Shown here piece after piece: positions 17,536 to 26,508 of a DNA stretch of 64,000 nucleotides (positions are counted from its first letter, which is position 1; the number at the start of each line of letters is the position of its first letter). The position numbers and the translations under genes were made by a program. The notes under the pieces are model-generated. The model saw nothing but the letters and a program-made list of their open reading frames with translations. It searched no databases and was not told where the DNA came from. Origin of the DNA: JAWKTT01 sp041398965 (GTDB lineage Bacteria > Planctomycetota > Planctomycetia > Planctomycetales > Planctomycetaceae); contig JAWKTT010000014.1 of the NCBI GenBank assembly GCA_041398965.1, positions 62,001 to 126,000 of the forward strand, given 5' to 3'.

Positions 17536-19353
17536 ATGGTTGAAGGTTGGCGATATCGAATTGCCGGTGAGGTTTTTGGTCCGATCGACAAAGAGTCGTT
17601 GGCCGAATTGATTCGTGACCGGAAGCTGTTGGGAGATGATACCGTCGCGCTGGCGGGTGACTCATGGATCAGTGTCGACAAGGCAATGCAAGAGTATCCG
17701 GAACTGGTCGCTGCCGTCGAGTCGCTGCCAGATACGCTGTCGATGCTCCTCGACAGTGTCACTGGCGATGGGACGACCGGGGGGACCAACGACGAAGCAG
17801 TCCCGCAACTGTCGGATGACTTGGCGGACCTCTTGGAGAGTGTTCAAGGGGACACAACGGGCGGCTCGTCTCGGCGGGATTCTAACGCTCAAGAGTGGTC
17901 GGTCCGGACCTTTGGAGCGGAACTCGGACCGTTTACGTTTGAAGAGTTTGTCCGCATGGCTCAAGGGGGCGAACTCGTTCCGGAGGACGAGGTTCGTCGC
18001 GGTCCCAACAGCAACTGGGAGTATGCGCGCGAGGTCATCGGACTGTTTCCGGAGAGGATCGCGTCCGTCACTGAGTCGTCACCCGACGCGTCCGTTTCGG
18101 CCAGTCAACCGGCTCGTGCGAGGGGAGGCTCTGCAACTCGGAAGTCGAGCGGCGAGCCGAGTTGGTTCTGTGAGATCGATGGAAAGTCGGTCGGGCCGTT
18201 CTCGATGCTGCAACTCAAAGAGATGGCTGCAAGTGGTCGAGTCGATCAACGGACTCGGGTTCGAGAAACCGAAAGCTCCTCGTGGCTAAGAGCATCAACG
18301 CTCGTCGGGCTCTTCGACAACATTATGCAAACCCGGACGATTGCGGGGCAGGCAGCAAGCCATGCGCGCCACCACGTTGCACCCCCTGTCGATCGACCGA
18401 CAGCCGCCGGAGTCAACGCGGATCAGAACGCTGCGAACACTGGTCCCGCACCTCCGGTTTCACCCGATGAAGTCACCAGGAGCGGCGTCGAGAATGCGAA
18501 ACAGGACGAGGTCGCCGCCCCTGTAGAGCCGGAAATGTCGGCTGAGGAAAAACGCTGGGCAAAGTTCTTCTCGAAGGTCGACGACAAAGAGCAACAGGCG
18601 GCAGCCAAAGCGGCGGCAGCAGCGAAGCGTGCCGCAGAGTCTCGGACGAACGGGACTCAGGGGAAGCTTCCTCCCGCTCCCGGTATACCGCCCCATCGCC
18701 CATTGACAGGAACGCCCGAATCGACAGCAACGACCGGCGGAAATATCAGTCCCGCACCGACTCCCGTGACCCCATCGCCACCCGCTGCATCGCCCCAGAT
18801 GGCAACTCCCGCAAGTGTTCCGCCCAAAGCGGCGGCAGCAGGCTTCACCCCTTCACCACCGAGCAAGAGCAAGTCGAGAGGTGGCCCATCGTTCAATCTC
18901 AGCGGACTGCTCCCGGAGATGAGTGGTGAGGCAGTAAAGAAAGGACTGATTGGGATCACTGTCATCTGCCTGCTTGCCGCGGGGTATTTTGTCATCCCGT
19001 TGTTGAGGTCAAAGCCGGGGGCGAATCACTATGAAAAGATTCTCCACATTTACAAAGAGGCACAGAGGCTGCGCAACTCGCCCGCAGCCGATTGGTCTGA
19101 ACTGGGAATGCTTGCCACCCCAGTTCTCGACGAGGCGCTGAAGGACATCGGCCCGGCAGCATCGTCGCGAGCCCAATTGGAACATGCCCTGCTCCAATGC
19201 ATCGATGACGGCAAGTCCAAGAATCTTACTGGAACAGTCGGCTACCTTCGTCGGATCGTCGCAGCGAAAGATGCCGCAACGAAGGACGATTGGGAATTCT
19301 GCGACCGAGAGATGGACAAGGCGGCACGAGCCTTCAGTCAAGCCACGCGATGA
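17536..19353 (+). CDS. Membrane protein with three GYF_2-type domains
   Basis: 605 residues. Three GYF_2-like domains: about 5-55 (WRYRIAGEVFGPIDKESLAELI), about 118-170 (WSVRTFGAELGPFTFEEFVRM) and about 212-262 (WFCEIDGKSVGPFSMLQLKEM). Each has the aromatic start, the GP[FI] turn and the VGLF-like end; GYF folds bind proline-rich peptides. Then come a charged, Ala-rich helix (about 330-370), a Pro/Ala-rich linker, one membrane segment (about 472-492, LIGITVICLLAAGYFVIPLL) and a C-terminal helical domain of about 110 residues. Such proteins are common and mostly uncharacterised in planctomycetes. Confidence 0.85.
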   Translation: MVEGWRYRIAGEVFGPIDKESLAELIRDRKLLGDDTVALAGDSWISVDKAMQEYPELVAAVESLPDTLSMLLDSVTGDGTTGGTNDEAVPQLSDDLADLLESVQGDTTGGSSRRDSNAQEWSVRTFGAELGPFTFEEFVRMAQGGELVPEDEVRRGPNSNWEYAREVIGLFPERIASVTESSPDASVSASQPARARGGSATRKSSGEPSWFCEIDGKSVGPFSMLQLKEMAASGRVDQRTRVRETESSSWLRASTLVGLFDNIMQTRTIAGQAASHARHHVAPPVDRPTAAGVNADQNAANTGPAPPVSPDEVTRSGVENAKQDEVAAPVEPEMSAEEKRWAKFFSKVDDKEQQAAAKAAAAAKRAAESRTNGTQGKLPPAPGIPPHRPLTGTPESTATTGGNISPAPTPVTPSPPAASPQMATPASVPPKAAAAGFTPSPPSKSKSRGGPSFNLSGLLPEMSGEAVKKGLIGITVICLLAAGYFVIPLLRSKPGANHYEKILHIYKEAQRLRNSPAADWSELGMLATPVLDEALKDIGPAASSRAQLEHALLQCIDDGKSKNLTGTVGYLRRIVAAKDAATKDDWEFCDREMDKAARAFSQATR

Positions 19354-19528
19354 CGGTCGCACGGAACTCGGCGTATCATGGTCAGTCGTGCGATGCCGTT
19401 GGGTCTGTGGACCGTTGCGGTGCGGGGACCTATGATGAGGGGGCTTGGCGGCAGATGATGTGATTTGAGATGCTGTTGGGTGGTGGATTTTTTGATCCTG
19501 TTTGGTCACTGCGACGAGGAGTCGAGTT

Positions 19529-20017
19529 ATGTCTGACGATGCGAAACATTCGGTGAAGGCAGATGAGGCATGGAAGGATCGAGTCAAAACTGAGGACGCC
19601 GCACTTGAGGCGACGCTGAAGGCGGAAGCAGCCACGAAAGCGTCTGAGGGGGCGGATGCGGCTCCTGTCGAGGCTTCGGCGAAAGAACCAGAAGGAGCAG
19701 AAAACGTTGCGACCACCGATGGTTCCAAGGGGACAAAGAATCCGACGGAGTTGCCGCCGCCCGACTTCTCGATGTTGATTCAGATGTTATCAACGCAAGC
19801 GATGATCGGGCTGGGGATGTTTGCCGATCCGGCGACCGAAGACTCCGGTCCGCAACTTCATCTGGCGAAGCATTTCATCGACCTTCTCGGAGTGCTGGAA
19901 CAGAAGACGAAACGCAACCTCACCGGGCACGAAGATCAACTGTTGCAGGGAACCCTCCACGAACTGCGAATGATGTTCGTCGAGGTCAAGAAGGCCGAAA
20001 CGAAACAGCCCGAGTAA
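19529..20017 (+). CDS. DUF1844 family protein
   Basis: 162 residues from ATG 19529, chosen for the GAGGAG at 19516-19521 upstream; the frame also runs back to 19502. An acidic, Ala-rich N-terminal half is followed by the DUF1844 core: PDFSMLIQMLSTQAMIGLGM, LHLAKHFIDLLGVLEQKTKRNLTG and LLQGTLHELRMMFVE. The family is small, helical and of unknown function. Confidence 0.88.
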   Translation: MSDDAKHSVKADEAWKDRVKTEDAALEATLKAEAATKASEGADAAPVEASAKEPEGAENVATTDGSKGTKNPTELPPPDFSMLIQMLSTQAMIGLGMFADPATEDSGPQLHLAKHFIDLLGVLEQKTKRNLTGHEDQLLQGTLHELRMMFVEVKKAETKQPE

Positions 20018-20214
20018 CTCTCGCAGATGGTCAATGTGGCCCCATTCATACGGCGAAGTTTCTCGTCCGTCGGGCGCTAAGGAGTTTAAACGGCAGGGAT
20101 GTTGGCCCGACGAGACCGAACCATCGCCGCGGTTAGTTTCTTGCGGCACGATTAGACTCCGGCAAGTAGACTCCCGCAACGTAAAAGTTCATCAGCAAAT
20201 GATTGGAAGATGGC

Positions 20215-20679
20215 ATGAGCATTGAAGAAAAGCTCGCTGAGTTAGGACTGCAACTTCGCGAAGCCCCACGACCAATCGCCGCGTATGTCCCGGCTGTGCG
20301 GACGGGGAATCTTGTCGTCGTCAGTGGGCAGTTGCCAACGACGGGGCAGACGTTGCTGGCGAAAGGGAAGGTGCCGCATGATGTCCCGATTGATCAGGCC
20401 CAGTCGGCGGCGGCACAGTGTGTGCTCAATGGCTTGGCTGTCTTAAAGGACGAACTCGATGGGGACCTCTCACGATTGAAACGAGTAGTTCGAATTGGAG
20501 TCTTCGTGCAAAGTAGCGATGGATTCGATCAACAGTCTCAGGTGGCCAATGGTGCATCGGAACTGTTGCAGAAGCTGCTGGGACCAGCCGGTCGACACGC
20601 TCGCGTGGCGGTCGGAGTCAATGCCCTGCCACTGAATGCGGCTGTCGAAATCGAGTTCCTATTCGAGGTCCTTGACTGA
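20215..20679 (+). CDS. RidA family (YjgF/YER057c/UK114) protein
   Basis: 154 residues from ATG 20215, with GGAAGATGG just upstream. RidA enzymes hydrolyse reactive enamine/imine intermediates from PLP enzymes. Seen: GNLVVVSGQLPTTG, the QAAQCVLNGLAVLKDEL helix region, RLKRVVRIGVFVQS, and the C-terminal HARVAVGVNALPLNAAVEIE, where the Arg matches the carboxylate-binding Arg105 region of E. coli RidA. Its length (about 25 residues above the shortest members) and the LGPAGRHAR loop put it in the YjgH/'RidA-like' side of the family. Substrate unknown. Confidence 0.9.
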   Translation: MSIEEKLAELGLQLREAPRPIAAYVPAVRTGNLVVVSGQLPTTGQTLLAKGKVPHDVPIDQAQSAAAQCVLNGLAVLKDELDGDLSRLKRVVRIGVFVQSSDGFDQQSQVANGASELLQKLLGPAGRHARVAVGVNALPLNAAVEIEFLFEVLD

Positions 20680-20768
20680 CCTCGTTGACGACCAAAGTCA
20701 TCAACAACAGTCTGCGATTGAACTTGCCGTACGTACCACTGGCTGCGGTCTCTCAGTTGACTTAATTC

Positions 20769-21281
20769 ATGAGTACAGCCCTCCCCACTCCGGAATCGCC
20801 AGATGAGTTCGACATCTCGATGTCCGACTGTCTGCCTGAGTCGGTCGAGTCGTGTTCCACAGGACTGACGTTACGCACGTTGCATTGGACCATGCTCGGG
20901 CTGGCGACGCTCGTCCTCGTCATGGCGGCATCGTTGCGAGTTCGGAACGATCAACGAGTCGAGTTCTTCTTTGCGCCGGGGCATCCTCTTCCCGAAGCGT
21001 GCTCTGCAAAACGAACACTCGGGCTCGATTGCCCCGGCTGCGGGCTGACGCGCAGCTTTGTCTATCTGATGCAGGGGGACTTGGCTGCGTCACGGAAAGT
21101 CCACACATTCGGCTGGTTGATGTTTCTCGTCGTGCTGGTTCAGTACCCGTATCGATACTGGGCTCTCCGCGATCCCCGGCAGCCGCCTTTCGGTCACCTG
21201 CTTCCCTGGACTCCTATCATGGGGATCGTTCTGCTCCTCTGGGCCGACTGGATTGTGCGGCAGATGAGCCTGACTCAATGA
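20769..21281 (+). CDS. DUF2752 membrane protein
   Basis: 170 residues. Three membrane segments (about 38-57, 112-130 and 145-165) and the DUF2752 signature CPGCGLTRSF in the middle, preceded by a Cys in ACSAKRTLGL. The family is widespread and uncharacterised; the paired cysteines suggest metal or redox chemistry (inference). It stands alone between RidA and the M20 peptidase. Confidence 0.85.
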   Translation: MSTALPTPESPDEFDISMSDCLPESVESCSTGLTLRTLHWTMLGLATLVLVMAASLRVRNDQRVEFFFAPGHPLPEACSAKRTLGLDCPGCGLTRSFVYLMQGDLAASRKVHTFGWLMFLVVLVQYPYRYWALRDPRQPPFGHLLPWTPIMGIVLLLWADWIVRQMSLTQ

Positions 21282-21477
21282 TGACATGCCCCATTCACCG
21301 GGCGCCATGGAACAACGCGATGCATCGTATCGAGGTCATGTTTGTGTGACTGAGCGTCTATTCCGACTACGATACGTCGGGGTCGGCGAAGTGCGACACA
21401 ATGTTGGCAAGGATGTTCGGACGTTGCTGGCAGGGACCTTTACACAGAACCTTTCATAGTCCTTCGGAACGGAAACA

Positions 21478-22851
21478 ATGACAGAATCAGTGCAAGCGGC
21501 GATCAACTATTTGGCGGACCATGCTGACGAGCATCTGCGACAGTTGCAGGAGTTCTTGGCGATACCGACCGTCAGTGCGATTTCCGGCCATGCGGGGGAT
21601 TGTCGTCGAGGGGCCGAGTGGGTCCATCAGCAACTCGTGGACGCCGGGATGACAGCGGAGATCGTCGAGACGGCTGGACATCCGATTGTGTATGGCGAGT
21701 GGACCGGAGCCGAAGGGGCGCCGACCGCGCTGATTTACGGTCACTACGACGTGCAACCTGCCGACCCGCTCGGAGAGTGGACGACCCCACCCTTTGAGGC
21801 GACGCTCCGAGATGGGAAACTGTTCGCTCGAGGGGCGACCGACGACAAGGGGCAACTCTTCACACATATTAAGAGTGTCGAAGCATGGCTGAAAACAGCG
21901 GGGCGTCTGCCGGTGAATGTGAAGTTTGTCATCGAGGGAGAGGAAGAGGTCGGGTCGAACAACCTCGACAACTATCTGGAGAGTCACCGTGAGGAACTCG
22001 CATGTGATGTCTGTGTCATCAGCGATACGGCTCAGTATGGCGATGGGATTCCGGCGATCACTTATGGACTGCGGGGGATTCTCGCGTGCGAGATCACTTT
22101 GCAGGGGCCGAAGCAGGATTTGCATAGTGGCGTGTTTGGCGGGGCGGTCGCCAATCCGGTCAATGTGTTGTCAAAAATGATCGGGTCGTTGCATGATGAG
22201 TCCGGGCATATTCGCGTTCCAGGGTTCTACGACGATGTTGTCCCCTTAACGGACGAAGAGAGAAAAGGGTTGGCTGCTCTCCCCTTCAACGAGGGGGCGT
22301 TCTGCGAATCAATCGGCATTCCGGCCCCTCATGGAGAAACAGGATTCACGAGTCTGGAACGCCGCTGGGCGCGTCCGACGTGTGACGTCAACGGCATGTT
22401 CGGCGGTTACCAGGGGGAAGGGCCGAAGACGATTATCCCGGCCAAGGCAACCGCGAAAATCACTTGTCGACTGGTCCCCCATCAAGACCCACACGCTTTA
22501 ACCGCTGCGGTCGAAGCGTATCTCCGCGCACAGTGTCCGCCGGGCGTGACTATGACTTTTCAATCCTTTCACGGAGCCCCCGCTGTGTTGTGCGATCGGA
22601 CGAGTCCGTTCATGGAGGCCGCCCGGGAGGCGGTCGCGGCAGGCTTTGGGAAGGCTCCCGTCTTGATTCGTGAAGGGGGATCGATCCCGGTCGTTGGCTC
22701 CTTCAAGAGAATTCTTGGTGTCGATACCTTGCTACTGGGGTGGGGACGCAACACCGATAACCTGCATAGTCCCAACGAACACATTCATCTTGCCGATTTC
22801 CAGAACGGCACCCGTGCCAGCGCTCACCTTTGGAACACGCTGGGAAAGTAA
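21478..22851 (+). CDS. M20 family metallopeptidase (dipeptidase)
   Basis: 457 residues, cytosolic, no signal peptide. The M20 di-zinc centre is readable: GHYDVQPAD (His and Asp), GATDDKGQ, EGEEEVGS (catalytic and bridging Glu), CVISDTAQYG, the dimerisation-domain His in QDLHSGVFGG, and the final NLHSPNEHI His. It is close to the M20 dipeptidases (PepV/CNDP-like) that cut dipeptides, although succinyl-diaminopimelate desuccinylase-like specificity cannot be excluded. GGAACGGAAACA precedes the ATG. Confidence 0.92.
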   Translation: MTESVQAAINYLADHADEHLRQLQEFLAIPTVSAISGHAGDCRRGAEWVHQQLVDAGMTAEIVETAGHPIVYGEWTGAEGAPTALIYGHYDVQPADPLGEWTTPPFEATLRDGKLFARGATDDKGQLFTHIKSVEAWLKTAGRLPVNVKFVIEGEEEVGSNNLDNYLESHREELACDVCVISDTAQYGDGIPAITYGLRGILACEITLQGPKQDLHSGVFGGAVANPVNVLSKMIGSLHDESGHIRVPGFYDDVVPLTDEERKGLAALPFNEGAFCESIGIPAPHGETGFTSLERRWARPTCDVNGMFGGYQGEGPKTIIPAKATAKITCRLVPHQDPHALTAAVEAYLRAQCPPGVTMTFQSFHGAPAVLCDRTSPFMEAAREAVAAGFGKAPVLIREGGSIPVVGSFKRILGVDTLLLGWGRNTDNLHSPNEHIHLADFQNGTRASAHLWNTLGK

Positions 22852-23138
22852 CGCGCGACTTGCATTTGATACGCCATCACGGCACATGAAAACATCGCCC
22901 AAACTCACCGCCACATCCCGGAAACTCCCGGCAACTCATCAACTTGAAAGCTGAAATCCCCTTTGTTGCCGAGAGGTATCTCTTGACACTCCAATTTTCT
23001 CAGACAATAATCGATGGCGACTGATAGGTACTTTCCAGGAGTTTTTCCCGCAAGGAATCACTTGCTTCAACTCTTTCCCTGTCACGTCATTGCCGTTCGG
23101 TCGACTTCCCCTGATCTACGTACAAGATTGACACTCTC

Positions 23139-23579
23139 ATGATTCAACATCGGTTTCCGCGAACGGTGTTCGCTGCGCTTTGTGCTGTGGGGTTGATGTT
23201 TCAGGTCGGATGTGGTGGCGGGGGTGGCGATGCCGACCCGAATCTGACGAGCGTCACAGGGAAGATTACCGCTGGAGGATCACCGGTCACCAGTGGGACG
23301 ATTGCGTTCGTCTCGAACGATGGCAAGACAACCTACTCGGGAAAAATTTCCGAGGATGGCACGTACGAAATCATGGCTTCCGGGACCGCTTCCGGGGCTC
23401 TTCCTGGTGATTACAAAGTCGGTGTCACCTCTTGGAAGACCGAACCGACCATGGATGCAGATGGCAAGCCGACCCCCGGCGAACGTGCCGTCGACGAAAA
23501 GTTTAGCGACCCAGGCAAGTCAGGGGTCACCGTCACCGTGGAAAAGGGGAAGTCGACCTACGATATTGATTTGAAATAG
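23139..23579 (+). CDS. Small planctomycete lipoprotein, transthyretin/CpxP-regulatory-like fold
   Basis: 146 residues with a lipoprotein signal (FAALCAVGLMFQVGCGGGG; the lipobox Cys is followed by a glycine run). The mature part reads VTGKITAGGSPVTSGTIAFVS...GKISEDGTYEI, the beta-sandwich pattern of carboxypeptidase-regulatory-like domains that abound in planctomycete envelopes. It lies 122 bases before the DUF1559 gene, a pairing common in this group, so the two products may act together at the cell surface (inference). Confidence 0.85.
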   Translation: MIQHRFPRTVFAALCAVGLMFQVGCGGGGGDADPNLTSVTGKITAGGSPVTSGTIAFVSNDGKTTYSGKISEDGTYEIMASGTASGALPGDYKVGVTSWKTEPTMDADGKPTPGERAVDEKFSDPGKSGVTVTVEKGKSTYDIDLK

Positions 23580-23700
23580 TGATCGTTCGTTGTGTCCGGG
23601 CGTGAGTCACAAGAGATTAGAAGAAAGTCTTACGCGGCGATTGGCGGGGTGTTTCCCGCAGGGTTTTAATCTGTTCATGTTTTTGAGAGAGAGGTGCGAG

Positions 23701-24621
23701 ATGTTGAGAACACGGCGCGCGTTTACACTCATCGAACTGTTGGTGGTGATTGCCATCATTGCCATTCTGGTCGCGTTGTTGCTCCCGGCGGTGCAGTCCG
23801 TCCGCGAAGCAGCCCGCCGCAGCCAGTGTCAGGATCACCTGCACAACTTGGTGATTGCGATGCACAACTACGAGGGAACCCACAAAGTCTATCCGTATGC
23901 AAGCACCTATGGATTGGGGGGACCCAACCACACTTGGGTGGAATTCATCGCTCCATTCATCGAACAGAAGCCGTTTTATGATTCCATCAACTGGAACATT
24001 AACATTGCCTCGGGGACGAATGCGACATTGATCAATGGTGTCTACTTCGACATTCTTGGTTGCCCTTCGAACCCAGATGCACGAAATGGGAAGACGACGG
24101 GAGGTGGCAATTTCTCAGAAATGGGCGCTGCGACTCAGCCACTGCACTACGTCTTGAATGGCGGCCCCACGACGCCGGATGCTCGCACACCTGATTGCCC
24201 AGCGCCATTGACACATTGCGATACCGGCTCGATTTGGGCTTCGTCGCACACTCAGCCCATCACCCGACATCCTGGACCATTTGCGCCACGAGGTGTGACA
24301 CGTTGTACTGTTGCCGCTTTACTTGATGGTACCAGCAATGTGTTCATGCTCGGTGAACGCAAGGCCGAAGGCTGCAACTGGGGCGGAGCATTCTCGACAA
24401 ACTTCCCCGGAGCCTTTACCGGCCAGAAGCCAAACAGCCCGACGAGAAACACCAACACGGGTGACTACAAAGCCAACTGTGGCTTCTCGGGGTATCACCC
24501 TGGTGGGGTTCACATGGGAATGGGTGACGGCAAAGTCGCCTTCATCAGCGACAACATCGACTTCCAGTTGTGGAACTGGTTGGCCCACAAGTCGGACGGC
24601 AATCCAGCGAATGTTCCGTAA
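23701..24621 (+). CDS. DUF1559 protein with type II pseudopilin N-terminus
   Basis: 306 residues from ATG 23701 (GAGAGAGG upstream; the frame is open back to 23590 but the methylation motif fixes the start). It begins with RRAFTLIELLVVIAIIAILV, a prepilin peptidase cleavage/N-methylation site and hydrophobic spine, then QSVREAARRSQCQDHLHNLV, typical of DUF1559. The C-terminal signature is present as LLDGTSNVFMLGER and GFSGYHPGGVHMGMGDGKV. Members occur in many copies in planctomycetes and are thought to be exported pseudopilin-like proteins. A terminator follows at 24654. Confidence 0.93.
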   Translation: MLRTRRAFTLIELLVVIAIIAILVALLLPAVQSVREAARRSQCQDHLHNLVIAMHNYEGTHKVYPYASTYGLGGPNHTWVEFIAPFIEQKPFYDSINWNINIASGTNATLINGVYFDILGCPSNPDARNGKTTGGGNFSEMGAATQPLHYVLNGGPTTPDARTPDCPAPLTHCDTGSIWASSHTQPITRHPGPFAPRGVTRCTVAALLDGTSNVFMLGERKAEGCNWGGAFSTNFPGAFTGQKPNSPTRNTNTGDYKANCGFSGYHPGGVHMGMGDGKVAFISDNIDFQLWNWLAHKSDGNPANVP

Positions 24622-24653
24622 CGACGATCACAGCATCTGCTAACCCCTCTCGC

Positions 24654-24696
24654 AATCCCCTCGCATCACACACGATGGCGAGGGGATTGTTTTTTT
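24654..24696 (+). terminator. Rho-independent terminator of the DUF1559 gene
   Basis: Perfect 11-bp stem AATCCCCTCGC / GCGAGGGGATT (24654-24664 and 24678-24688), 13-base loop, then GTTTTTTT. It lies 33 bases after the stop and is the clearest intrinsic terminator in the window. Confidence 0.9.
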
Positions 24697-24901
24697 GTCC
24701 CCCCCGGTTCCCATGGAGGTTCGCGGAGCAAGACAGGGGAGCGTTGGCAAGGGATGTTCTACGGGTTCTTGGTGATTCGGCAATCGCGGCGACTTGCCTA
24801 GTGCCGCTCTGGGCAAGGCTGGGGCAGGAGGACTATGATGCAGTCATACGAGGGGTTCCCCTCTGATTCTGGCAACAGGTTTCCGCACCGCGGAGTGCAT
24901 C

Positions 24902-25447
24902 ATGAAAGTTCAACATCGTCGACCGAGTGCATCTCAACTGGCGCTGAGGTTGTTTCAGCGAACGCTGCATCCGGAACTCTTTACGCGCGTCGCCGAGGCC
25001 GAACTTCGGCTGGGTGACTTTGTCGCCATCTTTCGTATCTGTGAGGCGGGACACACCGTCGAGATTCGAAAGGGGAATGTCACCCTGATGGAAGTGATGG
25101 GGCCATATGATCAGGACCTTCCCGAGAGGGGACGCTGTTTCGGCTACCACTTGCGGGGGTCTCGTGATGCGTCCCATGCCCTCGAATGCGGCATCCAATA
25201 TTGCTGTAGCGCGCAACTGGAACAACTCGAACCGGAACTCTTCTGGGACGCTCAACAGGAGTTATCGCGCGACGCCCAACGGGCCTTCTTGACCTACGAA
25301 TTTCCCACCGAAGGTCATCGCCTCGCCCCGGCCCCACTCAGCACAATCGAAGCCGAACTAACTCGCGACTCTCTCGTCGTTCATGCTTTCCATACCTTCC
25401 CGGAAAGCCTGACGATCCTGCGGACACAGTCGCTGTTGCAGTTCTGA
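24902..25447 (+). CDS. Conserved protein of unknown function (possibly DUF2617)
   Basis: 181 residues, no signal or membrane segment. Readable blocks: LFQRTLHPELF, LGDFVAIFRICEAGHTVEIRKGNVTLMEVM, YQYCCSAQLEQLEPELFW-like centre and a C-terminal HAFHTFPESLTILRTQSLL. The size and pattern remind me of DUF2617, but I could not confirm it. It is convergent with the DUF58 gene. Confidence 0.7.
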   Translation: MKVQHRRPSASQLALRLFQRTLHPELFTRVAEAELRLGDFVAIFRICEAGHTVEIRKGNVTLMEVMGPYDQDLPERGRCFGYHLRGSRDASHALECGIQYCCSAQLEQLEPELFWDAQQELSRDAQRAFLTYEFPTEGHRLAPAPLSTIEAELTRDSLVVHAFHTFPESLTILRTQSLLQF

Positions 25448-25506
25448 GTTCGTCGGGAAAAAGTCGCCAATGATGGAACACACCGACCCGCCAATGAGAT
25501 CAGCAG

Positions 25507-26508
25507 CTAAACGGCTGGGGGAGTGTCGGAGCGATCGGTGGATGTGGGTGGAGTGGTCGGCGATGGGTCATCGCGAAGAAGCGACATATTGCCGCGGTGT
25601 CTTTGCGGACCGGTGAATTGCCGAGCATGCAGGAAGTGGCTCAGTCTCAGGCCGATCTCTTCGTCGGTCAGGATTTGCAGGTAGTCGATTCCACAAAACT
25701 GACATCGCTGCCGGACGTCGGCAGAGAATTGCTCCATCGCTTCCCGATAGACGGCCCGAAAGGCCCAAGGCTCGGCGAAGAGTTCTTCGTTCCCTTCAAT
25801 GTCGCGGAAGATGACCGAGTCGTCGAACGGGAGTTCTAATTCGTCTCGATGCAGAATGTGCAACAGGAGAACTTCGTGCCCCGAGTGCTGCAATTTCCCC
25901 AACGACTCGTAGAGGTGATCGAGCGGCGTCAGCAGGTCTGAAAGTATGACAACCAGTCCCCGCCGAGGAAGACGCTCGGCTAATCCTGAGACCACTTTCC
26001 CGAGGTCTGTCTCTCCGTCAGGTACAGTTCCTTCGAGGAGTTCGACCATTCGGGGGAGTTGCGACGACAGGCTGCTCGGGCGATGCTCTCGCGACTGCGT
26101 CGTACTGACGGCGGAGAATCCGACCGAGTCTCGTTGTTTCAATAACACGGCCGCCATGGCGACGGCAATGGTTGACGCGACATCGAACTTGCTGCGAGAG
26201 TTCGGTTGCGCGGCATCTGCCCCGTAGTTCATCGACCGGGACGCATCGACAAAGAAGTGTGCCCGCAGATTTGACTCTTCTTCAAATCGCTTGACATAGT
26301 ATCGATCCGTCCGACCGAGAACCTTCCAGTCAATGTTGCGGAGGTCGTCGCCGGGATAATACGCACGATGATCGGCAAACTCGGGGGAAAGTCCGTGCAG
26401 TGGACTGCGGTGCATTCCGGAGACCGACCCTTCCATGGGCAATCGCGCCTTCAGGCCGATCGCCGCGATCCGGCCAACCACGTCAGGATTGAAGTACCCT
26501 TTGGACAT
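25507..26508 (-). CDS. DUF58 domain protein (MoxR partner)
   Basis: 333 residues. The DUF58 signature is clear: HRSPLHGLSPEFADHRAYYPGDD, LRNIDWKVLGRTDRYYVKRFEEE, followed by a von Willebrand-like region with a DASRSMNYG MIDAS motif and LVVILSDLLTPLD. It overlaps the 3' end of the moxR-like gene by 26 bases, so the pair is one transcription unit. MoxR ATPases with DUF58/vWA partners act as chaperone-like systems for metal or cofactor insertion or for envelope stress; the client is unknown here. The usual membrane vWA genes downstream are absent. Confidence 0.92.
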   Translation of the reverse strand: MSKGYFNPDVVGRIAAIGLKARLPMEGSVSGMHRSPLHGLSPEFADHRAYYPGDDLRNIDWKVLGRTDRYYVKRFEEESNLRAHFFVDASRSMNYGADAAQPNSRSKFDVASTIAVAMAAVLLKQRDSVGFSAVSTTQSREHRPSSLSSQLPRMVELLEGTVPDGETDLGKVVSGLAERLPRRGLVVILSDLLTPLDHLYESLGKLQHSGHEVLLLHILHRDELELPFDDSVIFRDIEGNEELFAEPWAFRAVYREAMEQFSADVRQRCQFCGIDYLQILTDEEIGLRLSHFLHARQFTGPQRHRGNMSLLRDDPSPTTPPTSTDRSDTPPAV

